From Apiotrichum sp. Y4204 (Eukaryota > Basidiomycota > Tremellomycetes > Trichosporonales > Trichosporonaceae), in assembly GCA_025531455.1 (NCBI GenBank), contig JAMYHL010000121.1:1-64000 (forward strand): DNA of 64,000 nucleotides, written 5' to 3'. This document shows, piece after piece, positions 1-12,849 of this stretch. The stretch's first letter is position 1, and each line of letters starts with the position of its first letter. The position numbers and the translations under genes were made by a program. The notes beneath the pieces are model-generated. The model had not been told where the DNA came from. It did not search any database and saw only the letters and a list, made by a program, of their open reading frames with translations.

Positions 1-3000
1 AAGATACTCACATGGTCTGCTAAAACTTCCATCGTATCAGGCTTGCTCTTCCTCAATCTGGCTACTAATCCGCGTCCGTGGGGTCCGTCGTCATGTTCAG
101 TCGATTTGGTCGATCCAATAGAGGTTCGACGACCTGCGTTGGTGTCGCTCTTGCGGCTGAGAGACCGGAAGATGGCCGATGCTGATGTCGAACCGCTCGG
201 TCCCGACACTGTCGTTGAGCCTGCGTCGTCTGCTTCGGACTCTGTTGTTGACGTGGCGACCGGGTGCCTTAATGGGCTCTGTGGCGACTTGCGCTTTGAC
301 GACCATGTGGGCACATCCGTACTAATGCCGGCGATTTGCCGGAGCGATTTCTTGGAGCGGAACATGGATGTCTTCTTGAACACTTGGTTGAGAAGATCAC
401 CTTTCTGCGACCAGACGGAGGACCGAACATCGGATTTGACCTTCTCGAATAACTCCTTAAAGGTAAGGATCTCATTGTGGTACTCGAAGTTAGGAGCCTG
501 GAACCGGAAATCAGCACACTCAGGCCATACAAGGCCATGGTGTTTGCGCCTGTCATCTCGCTAATTATGTCAGCAACGATCAAATGTACACTCACTTTGA
601 AATCCAGTACAACTGAGGTAGAGCCCACAATGATTGAGACAAAGGTTCGGTTGGTCTTGGCTCGCTGGCGCATCTCCCGAGCATCTTCATCAGGACGGGT
701 TTCGATGTTGTCCGTTGTAAGGGTCGAGGTTGGGCGACCGTTCTTGCCATTCACACCCAGAGTGGAAATCGCGGAGTGAGACTTCGAGTCCGGAGCAGAA
801 CTACTCTCCTCGCGTCGTTTCCTTTCCCGGTCGCGATCCGTGAAGATGTAGTCGGTGAGGGCCGCACCCACCTCCTGTTCCAGGCGAATACGAACAGGGT
901 GGAGGAAGATGCTGAAAGAGCGGATGATACCGATGCCGGCAACTTGTTCTGAGAGACAAAGCATGACTGAGACAAATGGTGTAGCTTTCTTCGTCTTCGA
1001 CCTGTCCTTGTCCCAACGGCTCAATACTTCGGGGAAGACGGCATCGGCGTTACTGTTCAACGCCTGGACGTCACCAATGACCATGGCAGAGTCGGTTGAT
1101 CCGTCGCGATTGTTCTCAAGCGAGGTCAGAGTGTGCTTAATGTTGAATTTAACCAATGGATCGCCGTTGTCGCGGAGCATGTGCCAGGCAACATTGCCTG
1201 CGCGAATGTCGATCCGTGAAAGAGTGCCCGCATTTTCACGAGCGTCGTCCTTGGCACGGTTGAGATTGATGACTTCGAAAACGGTGAAAAGGGCATCGCA
1301 TTCGTGGAGAAGGTCTGTGCGAATCTCGAACAACTCAACCTTACCACTCTCAGTCAGCTGATCGAGGTGTGTCTCATATCCTCGTTGCAATTCTGATAGT
1401 GAGCGGATATGCTGCTGCATGAGGAACAGCGTGGCGAGGAGTTGCTGGGGGTCGCGGTCCCGCTGATCGAACTTGTACATGAAGTTGTTGATGCGGTCAT
1501 TGCGCTTTTCTTCCTGCGGATCGCGGTAGGTGAGGAGATCGGTAACGATATAGTACAACGCCGAGTAGTGATTCGGCCTGGCAGACAGGGTAAGCATAGG
1601 GCATACTACAGTCGTCGCATTCTGATGCTTCCGAAGGTGCTCGATCGGTTCACCGGCGTCATTGGTCGCGTCGGGCCATTCGAGCCCTCGAGGGACTCGA
1701 AGATGATTGAAGCGGTCCATGTGAATGCTCATGTCTGTCTTGAGCACGATACGATCGTATTCGGTCGTTTCACTCCGCACGTCAAGGAACACTTCCAAAG
1801 GTAGGAAGTCGGGCGACGGCCTGCCTGTCTCGAGCTGCGGAGCACAGGTGCGCATCAAGACATCCTTGGTAGGGTAGAAGGCTTGAAGACCACGAAGCGC
1901 CACATAGTTGCGTCTGAGCACATCCATGGCAATAGGATCGAGACCTGCAGTGTCCTTGATCGCAAATCCTTGGAACGATATCTCTTCGACGGCGACAAGG
2001 ATAACAGCGCTGTCATCGGCCGCGCTGCGTAGGGAAATTTGCGGCTTGATAACGAGGGCACGCCAAGAAGGATGTATAGAGCAATCTGGAGGAATTCCGA
2101 TGGCCGGCAGATGTTGGTCTACTTGATCGCTGAAGAACCCCGGGGACAGCTTGAAGTGCGCCGACGTTTTGCTGCTGACCATCCGTTCGAGCGAATCAAT
2201 CAGAGCGATGCCAGCTTCCTCGCCCTGAGCATCGTCCCCGAGATCGTCACGATTGAGACCACTTTTAGCGCGCTCCATACGCCGCTTCATACCGTCCCGC
2301 AAACCGCGAATTGAACTGCTGTCAGCACCAAAATCATGTTAGCATAACGCACGCATGGGACGTAGTGTACTCCTCCTTCTGCCGATTATGTCTCGAGTAC
2401 AAATACTTGTACAGGACATTCCGGGACGCATTGTTGAAGTACAGTCGGGGGCAATGGACGTGAAGCGTATGCTGGAACAACTCGCCCTCGTCATCAATAG
2501 AGGGGGGCTGCCTTTCGTCTCCCGTGTCGTGGTGGCTGGTGTGTTCATCCCGGTGTGACCTGTCAGCGCACGCGAGGTCGTCGATATGGTGCCTCAACGT
2601 AGCAATGCGGTGCTCAACGGACGTGGAGCCCCCAAAAGCACATTTCTCCGGATCGTTTTCCAGCAGATCGAGTAGTTCATTTATCCGATTCTGTGCGACT
2701 TGCTGTTGCATGGCGCCAATCCCCTTGGCAGCACCAAGGTAGCAGACGTGGGTATGTTCATGCCCAAATTTGCTCGCCTCCATGTCGCTGTACTGGTCGT
2801 CATCCAATTCTGGCATCTTCGCCTGCGCCTTTATCCTACGTGCCAGGAAAACGTGGGGGCAGTCTCCTAGCGTGACAATTTCGATGCGAGGATTGCGATC
2901 GAACGGCTTGCGGTCTGCGTCAATGAAATCGAAATAGTTGTACCAGAGGCGAAGGTCTTTGGGCATTTCAGACACACGGGGAACCTTGCTCAGATTCGGC

Positions 3001-6000
3001 GCCCGAGCAGCGGCTTTGGGAACCGAATGAGCTTCATCAAAGTCGGCCACGATGCCAACAACCTGAATATCGTCGAGAAGCACATCCGCGGCGTAGAAAG
3101 GTTTGTGGGTGACGACTTTGACACGGTTAAGCTGTTCGTTCCAATCGCGCTTCTCCTGCATGCGTTGGTGCGCGTCAATACGCATTCGGCGTGAACGCAT
3201 TTTGACACCAAGGTACTCTGAGCGACCGGCTGTCCAGAGCTCTTCAGAGATCTGGGCATACATGTGCGAGACAAACACTGGTCGAAGGTCACAACCGTAC
3301 TTGATAGTCGCCAAACTCCTACCAAACTTTTTGGTTGGCGGTGGCGCATCGGGGAACGCGGAGCCGGTCCGAATCGGTGCTGGCAGCTTTGACGAGAAAA
3401 GTCTCCACCAGTTGAAGAAATGCGCAAACGCCTTTGGACTGAGATACAAACTGCTGTGATTCTCAGCAACCCATATGTCCGGAATGGGCGCATCCGGGTC
3501 CCTCGGCGCCGCAAGCGACACAGAGAAGTGAATGTAATCTGAACGGAACGCCTCATAGGAGTCAACCGGGTGCTGGACCTCGGCCTCCGCACGTTCAATC
3601 GCCTCAGGGGAACGGAGGGTGACAGTGTTGTGAGGCTTGAAGTCAAAGAAACGACATTGCCGATGTAGGAGGTTTTCGGTTTCGCCACAGCCCCGGGTAC
3701 AAGTCCACGGTCGACAGGTGCGCTCAAACTTGAAGCCCAGACCAAAGCGGATACCATTAAGGAAACGAGCGCAGGGTTTTCGACTTCGCTTTTCGATAAG
3801 TTCACGATCGGCCGCACCCTGTACAGTTGGGGAATCATTGTCGATGCCGACTGCCGCCGCGTCATGCAGGTAGCCCAGATCAGGAATGCTGACAAGCAGT
3901 TCATTCGCCATGAACTGTATGAGCTCTTGTTCTTTATTGGGTTGGGCGATTTCCACAACCACATTCTTGCGAAGAACGAGAGCGAAGCCGGAGCCGTACC
4001 CGCGAATAGAGTACGGATCGGTCGAGCCTGCAGTTAGCGATGTCATCACATTTTTCCTCACCCTTCAGGAAAAATCGAACTGATCCGGTAAAAGTCATTC
4101 TTACCTGCCAATGCAAGGAGAGTCTGATCTTGTCCCAAAAGCCAGGTTTGGGGGACGGGTCGCGGGGTGGACTAGTCAAGCGGTCAAATACTCGGGCGAC
4201 ATCAGTCAGACCGGGAGAATACGAGTTACACCACGTAAATTTGGTAGCGTCTGTAGCGTACACAGAAATCTCTGGGCGCGCATATGTCTTGACCGGATTG
4301 ACAGTCTTGGCGACCTGCACCCACAGAGGCTTGGCATCGGGATGGCCACACTGAGCGGGAAGAACCTCGACCGGGAAGAAGAGACAACTGTCTTCAACAT
4401 TCGTACGAGGAAGCTCTTCTGCGATGACAAACAGCGTTTTGATTCGCCAACTGGGTCCATTCGTAATGGTGGGTTCAATGAGAAGAAGGGGAAGAGGATA
4501 GTCGCGAAGGGTGACCTTGGTCTCGCCCATTGACCAGTGAATGTTGAACGGAACCATCAGCGAAAACTCGGCATCGTCATCGAACGGAGACGAGACGTCG
4601 CCCATGTACTTGATCAATTCGGCACGAGTCTCCTTCGGACGAAGAAGATTGAATCTGACCTTGTTGAGAGCTGCGCGGAAAAGCGGAGTCGTTTGCTCAA
4701 GTGGTAGGAGGTGAATGGGAAGTTTGGTGTCCTGGGAGATTTTGAACGGACGTTGCATGAGCTCCTCCCGTCGGCGCTCGTATTCGCGCGCCTTCTTGAT
4801 ACGCCGGACCCAGTTCCGAGACAGGTGCCAATCGAATCGCCAATGGGCCTCCATGGGATCAACTGAAGCCTTCTGGGTGAGATGATTGTTGGAGGGTTGA
4901 TAATCGGGGTTGGAGACGAGTTGAACCTTTTGCTCAAAGAATTCCTCCAATTCGATGCGGTTCTTCTGCTCTGCTCGTCCCACGCGGTTGTTGAGATTGA
5001 TCTTGTTCTCAACGGGGTGGTCGCGAGCTTCCAGATGCACAAGGTCAATGTCGAACTTGAAATTGGGAAGACGCTTAGGGAGTTCAGCACCAGGGATTCG
5101 TTCGAGATGAAAGACACCTGTCTTGAGGTTCTCCACAAGTAGCTTGACCGCTTTGAAACAGACGTTGATGTTAAGAATAAGCTGCGACAGAAGGAAGACG
5201 CAGGGTATCCGTAGTCGGAATGCTTTGGCCGCAATAACAATGTTCGGGGGATTGAATTGAACCCAGAGCTTTTTAATTCGTCCTAGTTCGTCCCAAAGCC
5301 CATCATTGGTCGCACTCTGGACATGCAGGAGAACATGTTCTGCCGACAGTTCAGGTACCTTGTTGATCTCTTTGTCCCAGTTGAGCTTGGATATGGAGAA
5401 AAACACGGCCTCTCCCAACGGGAACGTAAAGTTGACCCAGACCGACTGAACGAGAATGTGAAGACCGATGTTGTTTGGCTTTGAATTGGGAACATCACTT
5501 GTCGGTGTTGGTTTCTTGAACGCCGAGGCCAGTTGGCGAACGGTCTGGAAGGCGAGGAGAGCGCAATAGATGTCCGGAAGCTGGCCATTGACTTGAACTC
5601 GTTCGATTCGTGACTGAATTCCGATGTTGACCGGTGCATCTGAGGCTTCGCGGCGCATTGTGCCAGTTATGTACACGTGTGGTATGCGAATGAAGGAGCG
5701 GGCGCCGGGGACTTGCTCACCCGTAGGGCGGTTCTTGGGTGGCTCGCGGCGCCTGCTTCCACTCCATCCCCACGCTGCGTACTCCTGATCCACATCAGGA
5801 CGTGGGGGAATTGTTCGGTCCTCAGGCGGCATGGTGGCATCCGTACCACCCTGGCTAATGAAACGGGGTCCGTTGAAGATAGGGCGTATGGACGTGTCGG
5901 TGATGATGACAGAAAAGAGGGCAGCGACTCCGCCGCGCTCCTCAAGATGGTAAGCATACTCGAAGGCTTTGGATGTCAGGTCCTCGTAGAGACCAAAGGG

Positions 6001-8636
6001 TATTCGCTTGTCCTTGTGAAGCAAGTGTCGACAGCGCTGCATGTTCGCTGCATGCTTGTAGCAGGCATAGTTGACGATGATGTTTGATTGAAGCCACAGT
6101 CCGTGGATGAGCCGAAGGTCGCAATGAGGGTTGGGATCCATGTGAGCGATAAACACGCTGAGGGTTCCAAGCGCTAAGCGGAAAGTGAGACCAGATGGCA
6201 AGCGATCTAGCAGATCAACATGGGGCTTGGGTGGGCTTGGCTCCTTCATCTTCGCGAGCTGAAGGAGAGCATCAAGCACATCCATACTCCACATCTCAAT
6301 TCGCACTCCAGTCTCGCACGTTACCGCAACGTCGGCGTTAAATGATTCTCTGTCGAGATAATATCGTTCTATGTCGTCATCGAGCACCGATGAATTGCCG
6401 TAGATATCCCCAGAACCATTGCCCTCAATTCGTCCTATCATGGCAATTCGATAGGTCTTTTCATTTCGAACGCCGATTGACATTTGTAGCGAAACGGGTT
6501 CCACAGATGTGTATGTGTCAAATCGAAGGCCCACTGTGTGTTCAGGCGTGGAAACAGACGGCACTGTGGACGGAGGGTCGATGGTGATTCCCACAGCGCC
6601 AGTAAACACGTCTTGCCGGACAGGGGGACTAACGTCAAAGTAGCGTGAGTTGGCCCCCACGGTGATGCCGTCTGTCGCAAGATTTAGGGTCGCTGCATCC
6701 TTTGATGCGCGGTCCGCCAGCACTACCGACATGGGACCAACATCCAATAGCAAGCGAACGCGTGGGGGAAGCGGGAAACGTGATCGCGGCTCGTGATGCC
6801 GCGATGGACGTGAAGGATGTTCACAGTTCCACGACTGGCGAAGCTCATTGCAAAGCTGTAGGTCGCCAGCGACATCAACAGACGCAATGTTTCCGCGGGC
6901 ATGAAACACGGCAAGATTGACGTCGTCGGCAAACAAGAGGTCCTGACGCTCCCAGCCTTCAGGTCTCCACGTGGTAATGACGTCCAGTTCGGCTTGACGA
7001 ATGGCCAGAAGCTGACTTCTGTCCTTGATGCCTTCCCCAGGAGCAATGCACTGCAGCTCAATGGAGTGCCACTGCAGGTTGGCCGTGATACCATGAATCA
7101 GACTGCTGGGGTGTGTGTTGGATCCGAACAGTTTAGCCAGCTCCACGTTGTTGGCCGAATTGCAGCCAGAGAGCTGAAGGGCAACATCGGTGAAGTCGAC
7201 GGAAAGGGTGAAATTTGATTCTGATGCGGTCTCCTCGGACACGTCAGTGCGGGACGAGGACATCACTGGAGACACCTCCGGAAGGAGATGGGAGACATGC
7301 ACTTGCGCAACAGACAGTGTCGCAAATTCAAAGGCACGAAGGAGAATCTGGTGTCAGATCAACCACTGAGCAGTCACATACCCGGGGGGTGCCCGCATGA
7401 GACCACGGAGTCTTGGGTAAACCATCGCGTTCCGTCATCGCCGCCTTGTCCGTTTTCTTTTGTTCGGAGCGACGCAACTTTGCCAGGCTTTTCAGTTTTT
7501 CGATTCCCTCTACACTGGCGTGAACCGTGCCGACATCCACGACCGCGCGGAGGTTGTCTGGGGAAAGGATCGGTCGGTTTGGGCCAAAGCCAATACAGAA
7601 ATCGACTGAAGACCTGCCATCAACGACAACGAGGCGCTCATAGCGGCGGTCTGAACGCAGATCTGACGTTGAAGGACGGAGCTTGAGTAATGAGTTTAGT
7701 GGACCGAGTGAGGGAAGCTTCGAGGTCACAAATGATCCGCTCGAGGCTCGTCGACTCAAGGATGGCTTGCTAGATAACTCGGGGGACACTGAGCTAGGGA
7801 TGGGTAGTACGAGCGCAGCATTGTGGACCGCGATGGAAAAGGTCACGCGGTCAACCACTGTGCCAGTAGCGTGAGACCACAGATGAGAAGCAGTCTTGGA
7901 TACAGCCGAATGTACTGTTGAATGGATAGACGAGGCACGACGGTGGATATTTTCCAGTCTGCTGCTCCTACGCCGGCCCAACGATGGAGGTGGCTGAGCA
8001 TGCACGTCGGGGGACGCGGAGCGAGGAGAGGTAGAGAGGGGCTTCTCATCGCGAGTAAAAACTTGAGGTTCTGGCGGATGGGTCGGCTCGGGACCTAGTC
8101 GAAGATTAATCTCCTTTATGGTCGCCTCTGCTCTGCCTAGATCCTCGAGAATGATGCGGACATCAGCGATGCGCACGGAGAAGAGACGAATGAACAGCGA
8201 CCAATATCCGGCGATGGGGTGAACGATGCGGTTAATCACCTGCTGGACCGCTGGAGGAAGACCTTTGCGCTGACCGTCAGCATGTTTGGATTCACTTTAA
8301 CAGGTCGTTACTTGCCTTTTTACGAGATGTTTCTCCCTCTCCGGCATCGCCATGCTTACTGCGTATGCGAAACGTCACGCCCTCAACGTTTATTGTGAAG
8401 CGGCTGTTAGGTGCACATCCCCCCCAGGACAAGAATATTCGTTCAATCCGCAAAGTGGGAAAAGAATGTAAGGCATGATCTCTAGATCTCCATTCGAGAC
8501 CGCGGACAGACAGTGGCGAGATGAATGTGGCATGGAGCCGAAAGCGAGTGAAGACCGAAGCGGCGCTGGGAATGACAATGTAAAAAAGGGCACCAAAGAA
8601 GAGGAGCAGTCCCACGGCGGCCTTGATCCAGGACAT
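1..8636 (-). CDS. Bridge-like lipid transfer protein, Hobbit/FMP27 (BLTP2) family, 3' end cut off
   Basis: Large hydrophobic-groove protein expected to move bulk lipid at ER-plasma membrane or ER-mitochondria contacts (family knowledge). Six exons read in one frame: 8636-8316, 8269-7382, 7347-4062, 4027-2353, 2318-596 and 560 to beyond base 1, giving more than 2,815 residues. Residues about 7-25 form a single N-terminal membrane anchor (GLLLFFGALFYIVIPSA), as in the family. The GFWDK signature that names a FMP27 domain is present near residue 1470 (PKPGFWDKIRLSLHW), just before an intron. The C-terminal part is Ser-rich and still open at the window edge. Introns are 34-46 nt. The first is best read as a GC-AG intron (8270-8315); an alternative GT-AG solution at 8263-8311 also keeps frame. 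The start is the first ATG before the anchor. It is divergent from WSS1. The family call is secure; yeast has two paralogues (FMP27, HOB2) and I cannot choose between them. Confidence 0.93.
8270..8315 (-). other. GC-AG intron in the BLTP2 gene
   Basis: The exon ends in AAG followed by GCAAGT, the strict consensus that GC donors need. The intron carries a CTGAC branch site four bases before the CAG acceptor and joins two exons in phase 0. A GT donor at 8311 with an AAAG acceptor at 8263 would also be in frame but skips the first AG after the branch site. Confidence 0.55.
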
Positions 8637-9613
8637 TGTGGGACACGGTCGTTACGGAGGCGATTGTTGGCCACTACCTATTGTGATCGCGATGCAATGG
8701 TGATGTGGAAACAACAAAGAGGTAGCTGCGGCGGACAGCGGAAAATGCGAAAACGGAAAGACGGTGATAGAGACAAGTCCGGGTTACCCTGGGAACTGGG
8801 CGTCCTGGGTGTGTGTCAGTCCAAAGATCACACCTTATAAAGGATCAATCTCGCGGAAACAAGCGTCACGGCCTGCGATACTCGATACTCCTTACTGTGC
8901 CGGGGCAACATCGGGCGGAGTGGTTGAGGATGTATCGCGACCAAGCAGGACAGACAATGCTGCACGGAACACTAATCACTGACCTGTCTGGGGGCCTTGA
9001 GATAGTTCTACAAGGAGAGTGTCATTGCAAGAGAGCAAGGCATGGGATTTTGCGGGAGGCGAAAGATGGTTTGTTCTTGTGTATCCGTAGATCACGAATG
9101 TGAATCTTGTACGTGTCGAAGTAGCAAGCCCGTCCCCCAAGAAGTCAAAGCAGGACAACCCAAAATTGAAAGCAGAAGTAGGAAAGGGAAACGCAATGGG
9201 CGAAGCGCGGAGACGGTGGGGCGTGTTGGATATGGAGCGACGGCACAATGAGCACGGTCACTGCCTCGGCGACGACGTCGACACTGGTAACATCCAAAGC
9301 AGTCCAAGCAACTAATCCCTTCGGGCCTCCCCTTTGTTTGCGGGTGACGTTGGTAGTCACGTGACCTACCAACCTCATACGGGGCTCCACTGACTCAAAG
9401 GTTTATTACGGTGCATTCTGAGGCCGCAGCTGGCTGATGGGCACACACACCGGATTGCACGAGCTTCATCGTCGTTGATGATTGTACATTGACGATGACA
9501 AAGCGTTTCAATCCGGCCGCAGAGACTATCTTCTCGCCGACAGGCCATCAAAGAATGAATCTTAAAGGTTCGATTCTAACTAATCTACTTGCTCACCATC
9601 CATCCTTGAGAAC
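8637..9613. promoter_or_regulatory. Divergent intergenic region, BLTP2 / WSS1
   Basis: This 977-nt interval separates two gene 5' ends. I see no convincing coding exon in it. It contains a perfect 10-bp palindrome GTCACGTGAC at 9356-9365 (listed separately). Confidence 0.6.
9356..9365. promoter_or_regulatory. GTCACGTGAC palindrome (bHLH/Cbf1-type E-box)
   Basis: Perfect 10-bp palindrome around CACGTG, about 250 nt upstream of the WSS1 start. The identical 10-mer occurs once more in this window at 52970-52979. CACGTG is the known core for Cbf1 and other fungal bHLH factors; binding here is inference. Confidence 0.45.
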
Positions 9614-10902
9614 ATGTCACTTATCGGCCGTTTTGAGCACCTCCCAAACCGTCCCCGCTCACAGGAGGCGAGGTACGTCACACATTACGAATGACAAAGA
9701 GTGGGGGGCAGACGGCAACCTAACACAGAGACCGCTCCTAGAGAAAATTGCGAGCCAAGTCAAGCCCATCATGGTCAAACATGGGTGGCAAGTCGGGACT
9801 CTAGCAGAAGTGAGGCTTGCTGTCATTAAGTGGCACACGATCGCTCCTTATTGCTGACCTTAGTTTCTTCCCAACAACCCCGCTCTGCTTGGAAACAATA
9901 TGAACAGAGGGCAACGCATCAACCTCAGGCTTCGACCACCCGAAGAGCCTTCCACGTTTTACGAGTTTGATCAACTCGTCCTGGTTATGCTTCACGAAGT
10001 GCGCGCGTCGACTACTTCCATCCTCACCATACTGACGTCAGCTCACCCATATCGTCCACGGACCCCATGACGCATCCTTCTACAAGCTCCTCGCCCAGTT
10101 GGAGGAGGAGTTTTACGACCTCAAGCGTAAGGGATACGAGGGCGAGGGCTTCCACTCAGCGGGCCATCGTCTGCATGGCGTACGGGTCAATGAATACGAA
10201 GGACGCCGCAAGGGTCTGGCCGCGGCAGAGAAGCGGCTCGCGACTCAGAAAGCCATGGGCCGTGGAGGAGTGCTAGGAGGAAGCGCACGTCATACAGGAA
10301 AGACTATGCGAGAGATTGTCGCCGAGGTAGGCAGCACGTCTGTTGAATTTTCTGATACCCAACAGGCCGCGGAGCGTCGTATCAAGGACGACAAGACATG
10401 CAATACGGTCAATACGGCTGAGGTCGAGGAGGAAGTCAAACGAGCCCAGAAGGAAAGCGTGGGGATCAATGCCGAAGACATGTCAGTCGCGCCAGGTCAT
10501 AGCGGAGGCGTGGAAACCGAGGCTTCTTCTTTAGCCACATCACCATCTCGTCCTGATGCCCTGAGAGGCTCACCAGCATCGAGCTCTGGGAAAAAGCGGC
10601 CCGCTACTCCACCTGAGGTTATTGACCTAACGGACGACTCTCCACCTCGAGCCCGGAAGTCTGCACCCCCTGCTGTCAAGAGCAAGCCTGCGGTCATGTC
10701 TGGGGTGCCTCCACAATGGTCATGCCCGACGTGCACCCTTCTCAATCCCATCGCCTCTCCAACTTGCGATGCCTGTACCTCACAACGCCCACCCCTTCCT
10801 CCATCCGCGGCCGGCTGGTTTTGCGATTTTTGCGGAGCCGGGCCCAGAGCAAGGGAGTACTGGAGCTGCATGGATTGCGGCTGGGTGCGGAACTGGGGTT
10901 AA
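9614..10902 (+). CDS. WSS1: WSS1-type DNA-dependent metalloprotease (WLM domain)
   Basis: Protease that degrades proteins crosslinked to DNA, recruited through SUMO and Cdc48 (family knowledge). Exons 9614-9672, 9731-9809, 9864-9998, 10042-10326 and 10366-10902 give 364 residues. The WLM domain carries the zinc site HELTH at about residues 90-94, followed by IVHGPHD, which supplies the third ligand. The HE and LTH halves are encoded in different exons. A SUMO-interacting motif VIDLTDDSP lies near 271. A RanBP2-type zinc finger (WSCPTCTLLNPIASPTCDAC) starts near 303, and a second CxxC pair (FCDFCG...CMDCGW) ends the protein. The last intron (39 nt, 10327-10365) is a multiple of three without a stop, so its retention would only insert 13 residues; I treat it as spliced because it has donor, CTGAT branch and acceptor. 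The neighbour upstream is divergent. Confidence 0.93.
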
Positions 10903-11108
10903 AGTAATGGGGATCGAGATTGTAGTCGCCGACCATAGCAGCGCTCATACAATGTAACATAAAGCTGCCCAGACTGTGTGCACGGCTCATGCCACTTGCG
11001 ATACTGACGAAGCGATGGACTTGTCGATGATACAGAAGACATTGTGCGATTTCTTCTCCATTCTACACAGGAATCGCAGCCGAGGCCCCCAAGAGTTGCT
11101 CGTACCCC

Positions 11109-11179
11109 GCCCCCTTAGTTTAATGGTAAAACGAAGGTCTCATAATCCTCAGCCCTCAGTTCGATTCTGAGAGGGGGCA
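11109..11179 (+). tRNA. tRNA-Met (CAT), elongator type
   Basis: A 71-nt cloverleaf without intron. The acceptor stem GCCCCCT pairs perfectly with AGGGGGC, followed by discriminator A. The D arm is GTTT/AAAC with loop AATGGTA. The anticodon loop is CTCATAA with anticodon CAT. The T arm is CTCAG-TTCGATT-CTGAG. The anticodon stem has a U-U at 31:39, which also occurs in yeast elongator tRNA-Met. The TTCG T-loop argues against an initiator tRNA. Confidence 0.9.
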
Positions 11180-11397
11180 GAAGCGGTCACAGGAGGTGTA
11201 TAAGCATCAGTTCCTGAGGACTTTTTGTCCTTGAACCGATGCAGGGCTCGAACAACCGCACGCGCGGCGCGTGGCGCGCGTGGTGCGGTTGATGTGGAGG
11301 GTGGATCGCGAATGTCCATTTGCAGAGGATTGATGACGATAACTGTCAAAGGTCAACATCTTCGCTGCTTGACCTATCCATTTACCCATTCTGCGCC

Positions 11398-12591
11398 ATG
11401 ACCCGTCCACTCGACATTGCTTTACACATCAAGTACATTCAGAAGCTTGATGAGGTGGATAGCACAAGCCCGAATCTTGCTGACTTTCAGAAGAAGGATC
11501 TTGCATACCACCTCACAGAACATCTCCGCCTCAATGGCGTCTACTGGGGTCTTACAGCACTATGTATCTTGAATCACCAAGATGCTCTTCCGCGAGACCA
11601 GATGGTGGACTACGTGATGAGCTGCTGGGATGAGCAGGGCGGTGAGTGATTTTGATTGTTCCAGGCTGATAGTACAGGAGCTTTTGGCGCGCATCCTGGC
11701 CATGACGCACATATCCACGCAACACTGTCGGCCATCCAGATCCTGATAATGCAGGACGCTTTGGACCGCGCGGACATTGAAAGCCTCGTGAAGTGTGAGC
11801 TGCATGGACAACGGCATGAAGATACCAGGCTTGCTATTAACACATTAGTCTTCCTTGCACGCGTGTCTCCCGATGGTCGTGTCTCAGGTGATGAATTTAA
11901 CGAGCGCGACACGCGCTTCTCCTACATTCTCGTGTCGGCGCTATCTCTCCTTGGCCGCCTAGACGCGCTAGAAACAATTTACGGGGGTCAAGGCCGTGAG
12001 CTCGTCATTGGCAACATATTGGGCTCTATGAATTTCGACGGCGCGTTCGGGAGCGAACCTGGTGCGGAGAGCCACGGCGCGCAAGGTGGGTACGATTGCA
12101 ACTACAAGTTACTGATAACAGTCTGGGTGTGTGTCGCAGCACTAGCGATTCTTGGGGAACTCGAGCGCGTCGATCATGACCTGCTTGGGTGGTGGCTATC
12201 CGAACGGCAACTTCCCAATGGCGGACTGAATGGCCGGCCAGAAAAGCTCGAGGACGTTTGTTACTCTTGGTGGAATCTCGCGGCCTTGAGCATCATTGGC
12301 AAGCTGCATTGGATCAACCGCGACAAACTTATTACGTTTATTCTCGGTGCGCAAGATTTCGACATGGGCGACGACGGCACGCCGCACGGGGGCATCGCCG
12401 ACCGCCCCGGAGACTGGGTCGACGTGTTCCATACCGTGTTTGGAATTGCGGGCCTGTCTCTTCTTGGGTACCCCGGGCTGCAGGATGTGGATCCATTGTA
12501 CTGCATGCCTGCTGCCGTCACGGAGAAGCGCGGACTGCGAAAACCATTCCAGGCTCTCCCAAGGATGGCGGCCTGGCCACCAAAGGCGTAG
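11398..12591 (+). CDS. BET2: Rab geranylgeranyltransferase beta subunit (BET2/RabGGTB)
   Basis: Catalytic subunit of type II geranylgeranyltransferase, which adds two geranylgeranyl groups to Rab GTPases with the alpha subunit and Rab escort protein. Exons 11398-11641, 11678-11794, 11849-12085 and 12122-12591 give 355 residues, the normal family length. Prenyltransferase repeats are recognisable throughout, including [58 protein letters not shown] and [19 protein letters not shown]. The zinc ligands of the family fall in the last two of these motifs (D and C in EDVCYSW, H in DVFHT). The 54-nt intron 11795-11848 is in frame and stop-free; removing it restores the family spacing [18 protein letters not shown]. 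The tRNA lies about 220 nt upstream on the same strand. Confidence 0.96.
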
Positions 12592-12849
12592 TAGGGATAC
12601 TTGGGGATACATTCTGCATTACTGATTATTGTGGTTCTAGGAAATAAGGAGTACTGATAATAAGGAGTACTGATATCGGAACTCTAGATGGTGACCGGAT
12701 CGCCTTCCGCCCAGTTGATTACGTGGGGTGAGACGTGTGCAGTACGTGTGTGTGCTGCAGCAGCAGTATCGGGCTGGACGGGTATGGACATAGCGGGATT
12801 CAGTCGGGCTCCCCCGTGGCTAGCACAAGCGTGGAGCTACAGAACCTGC

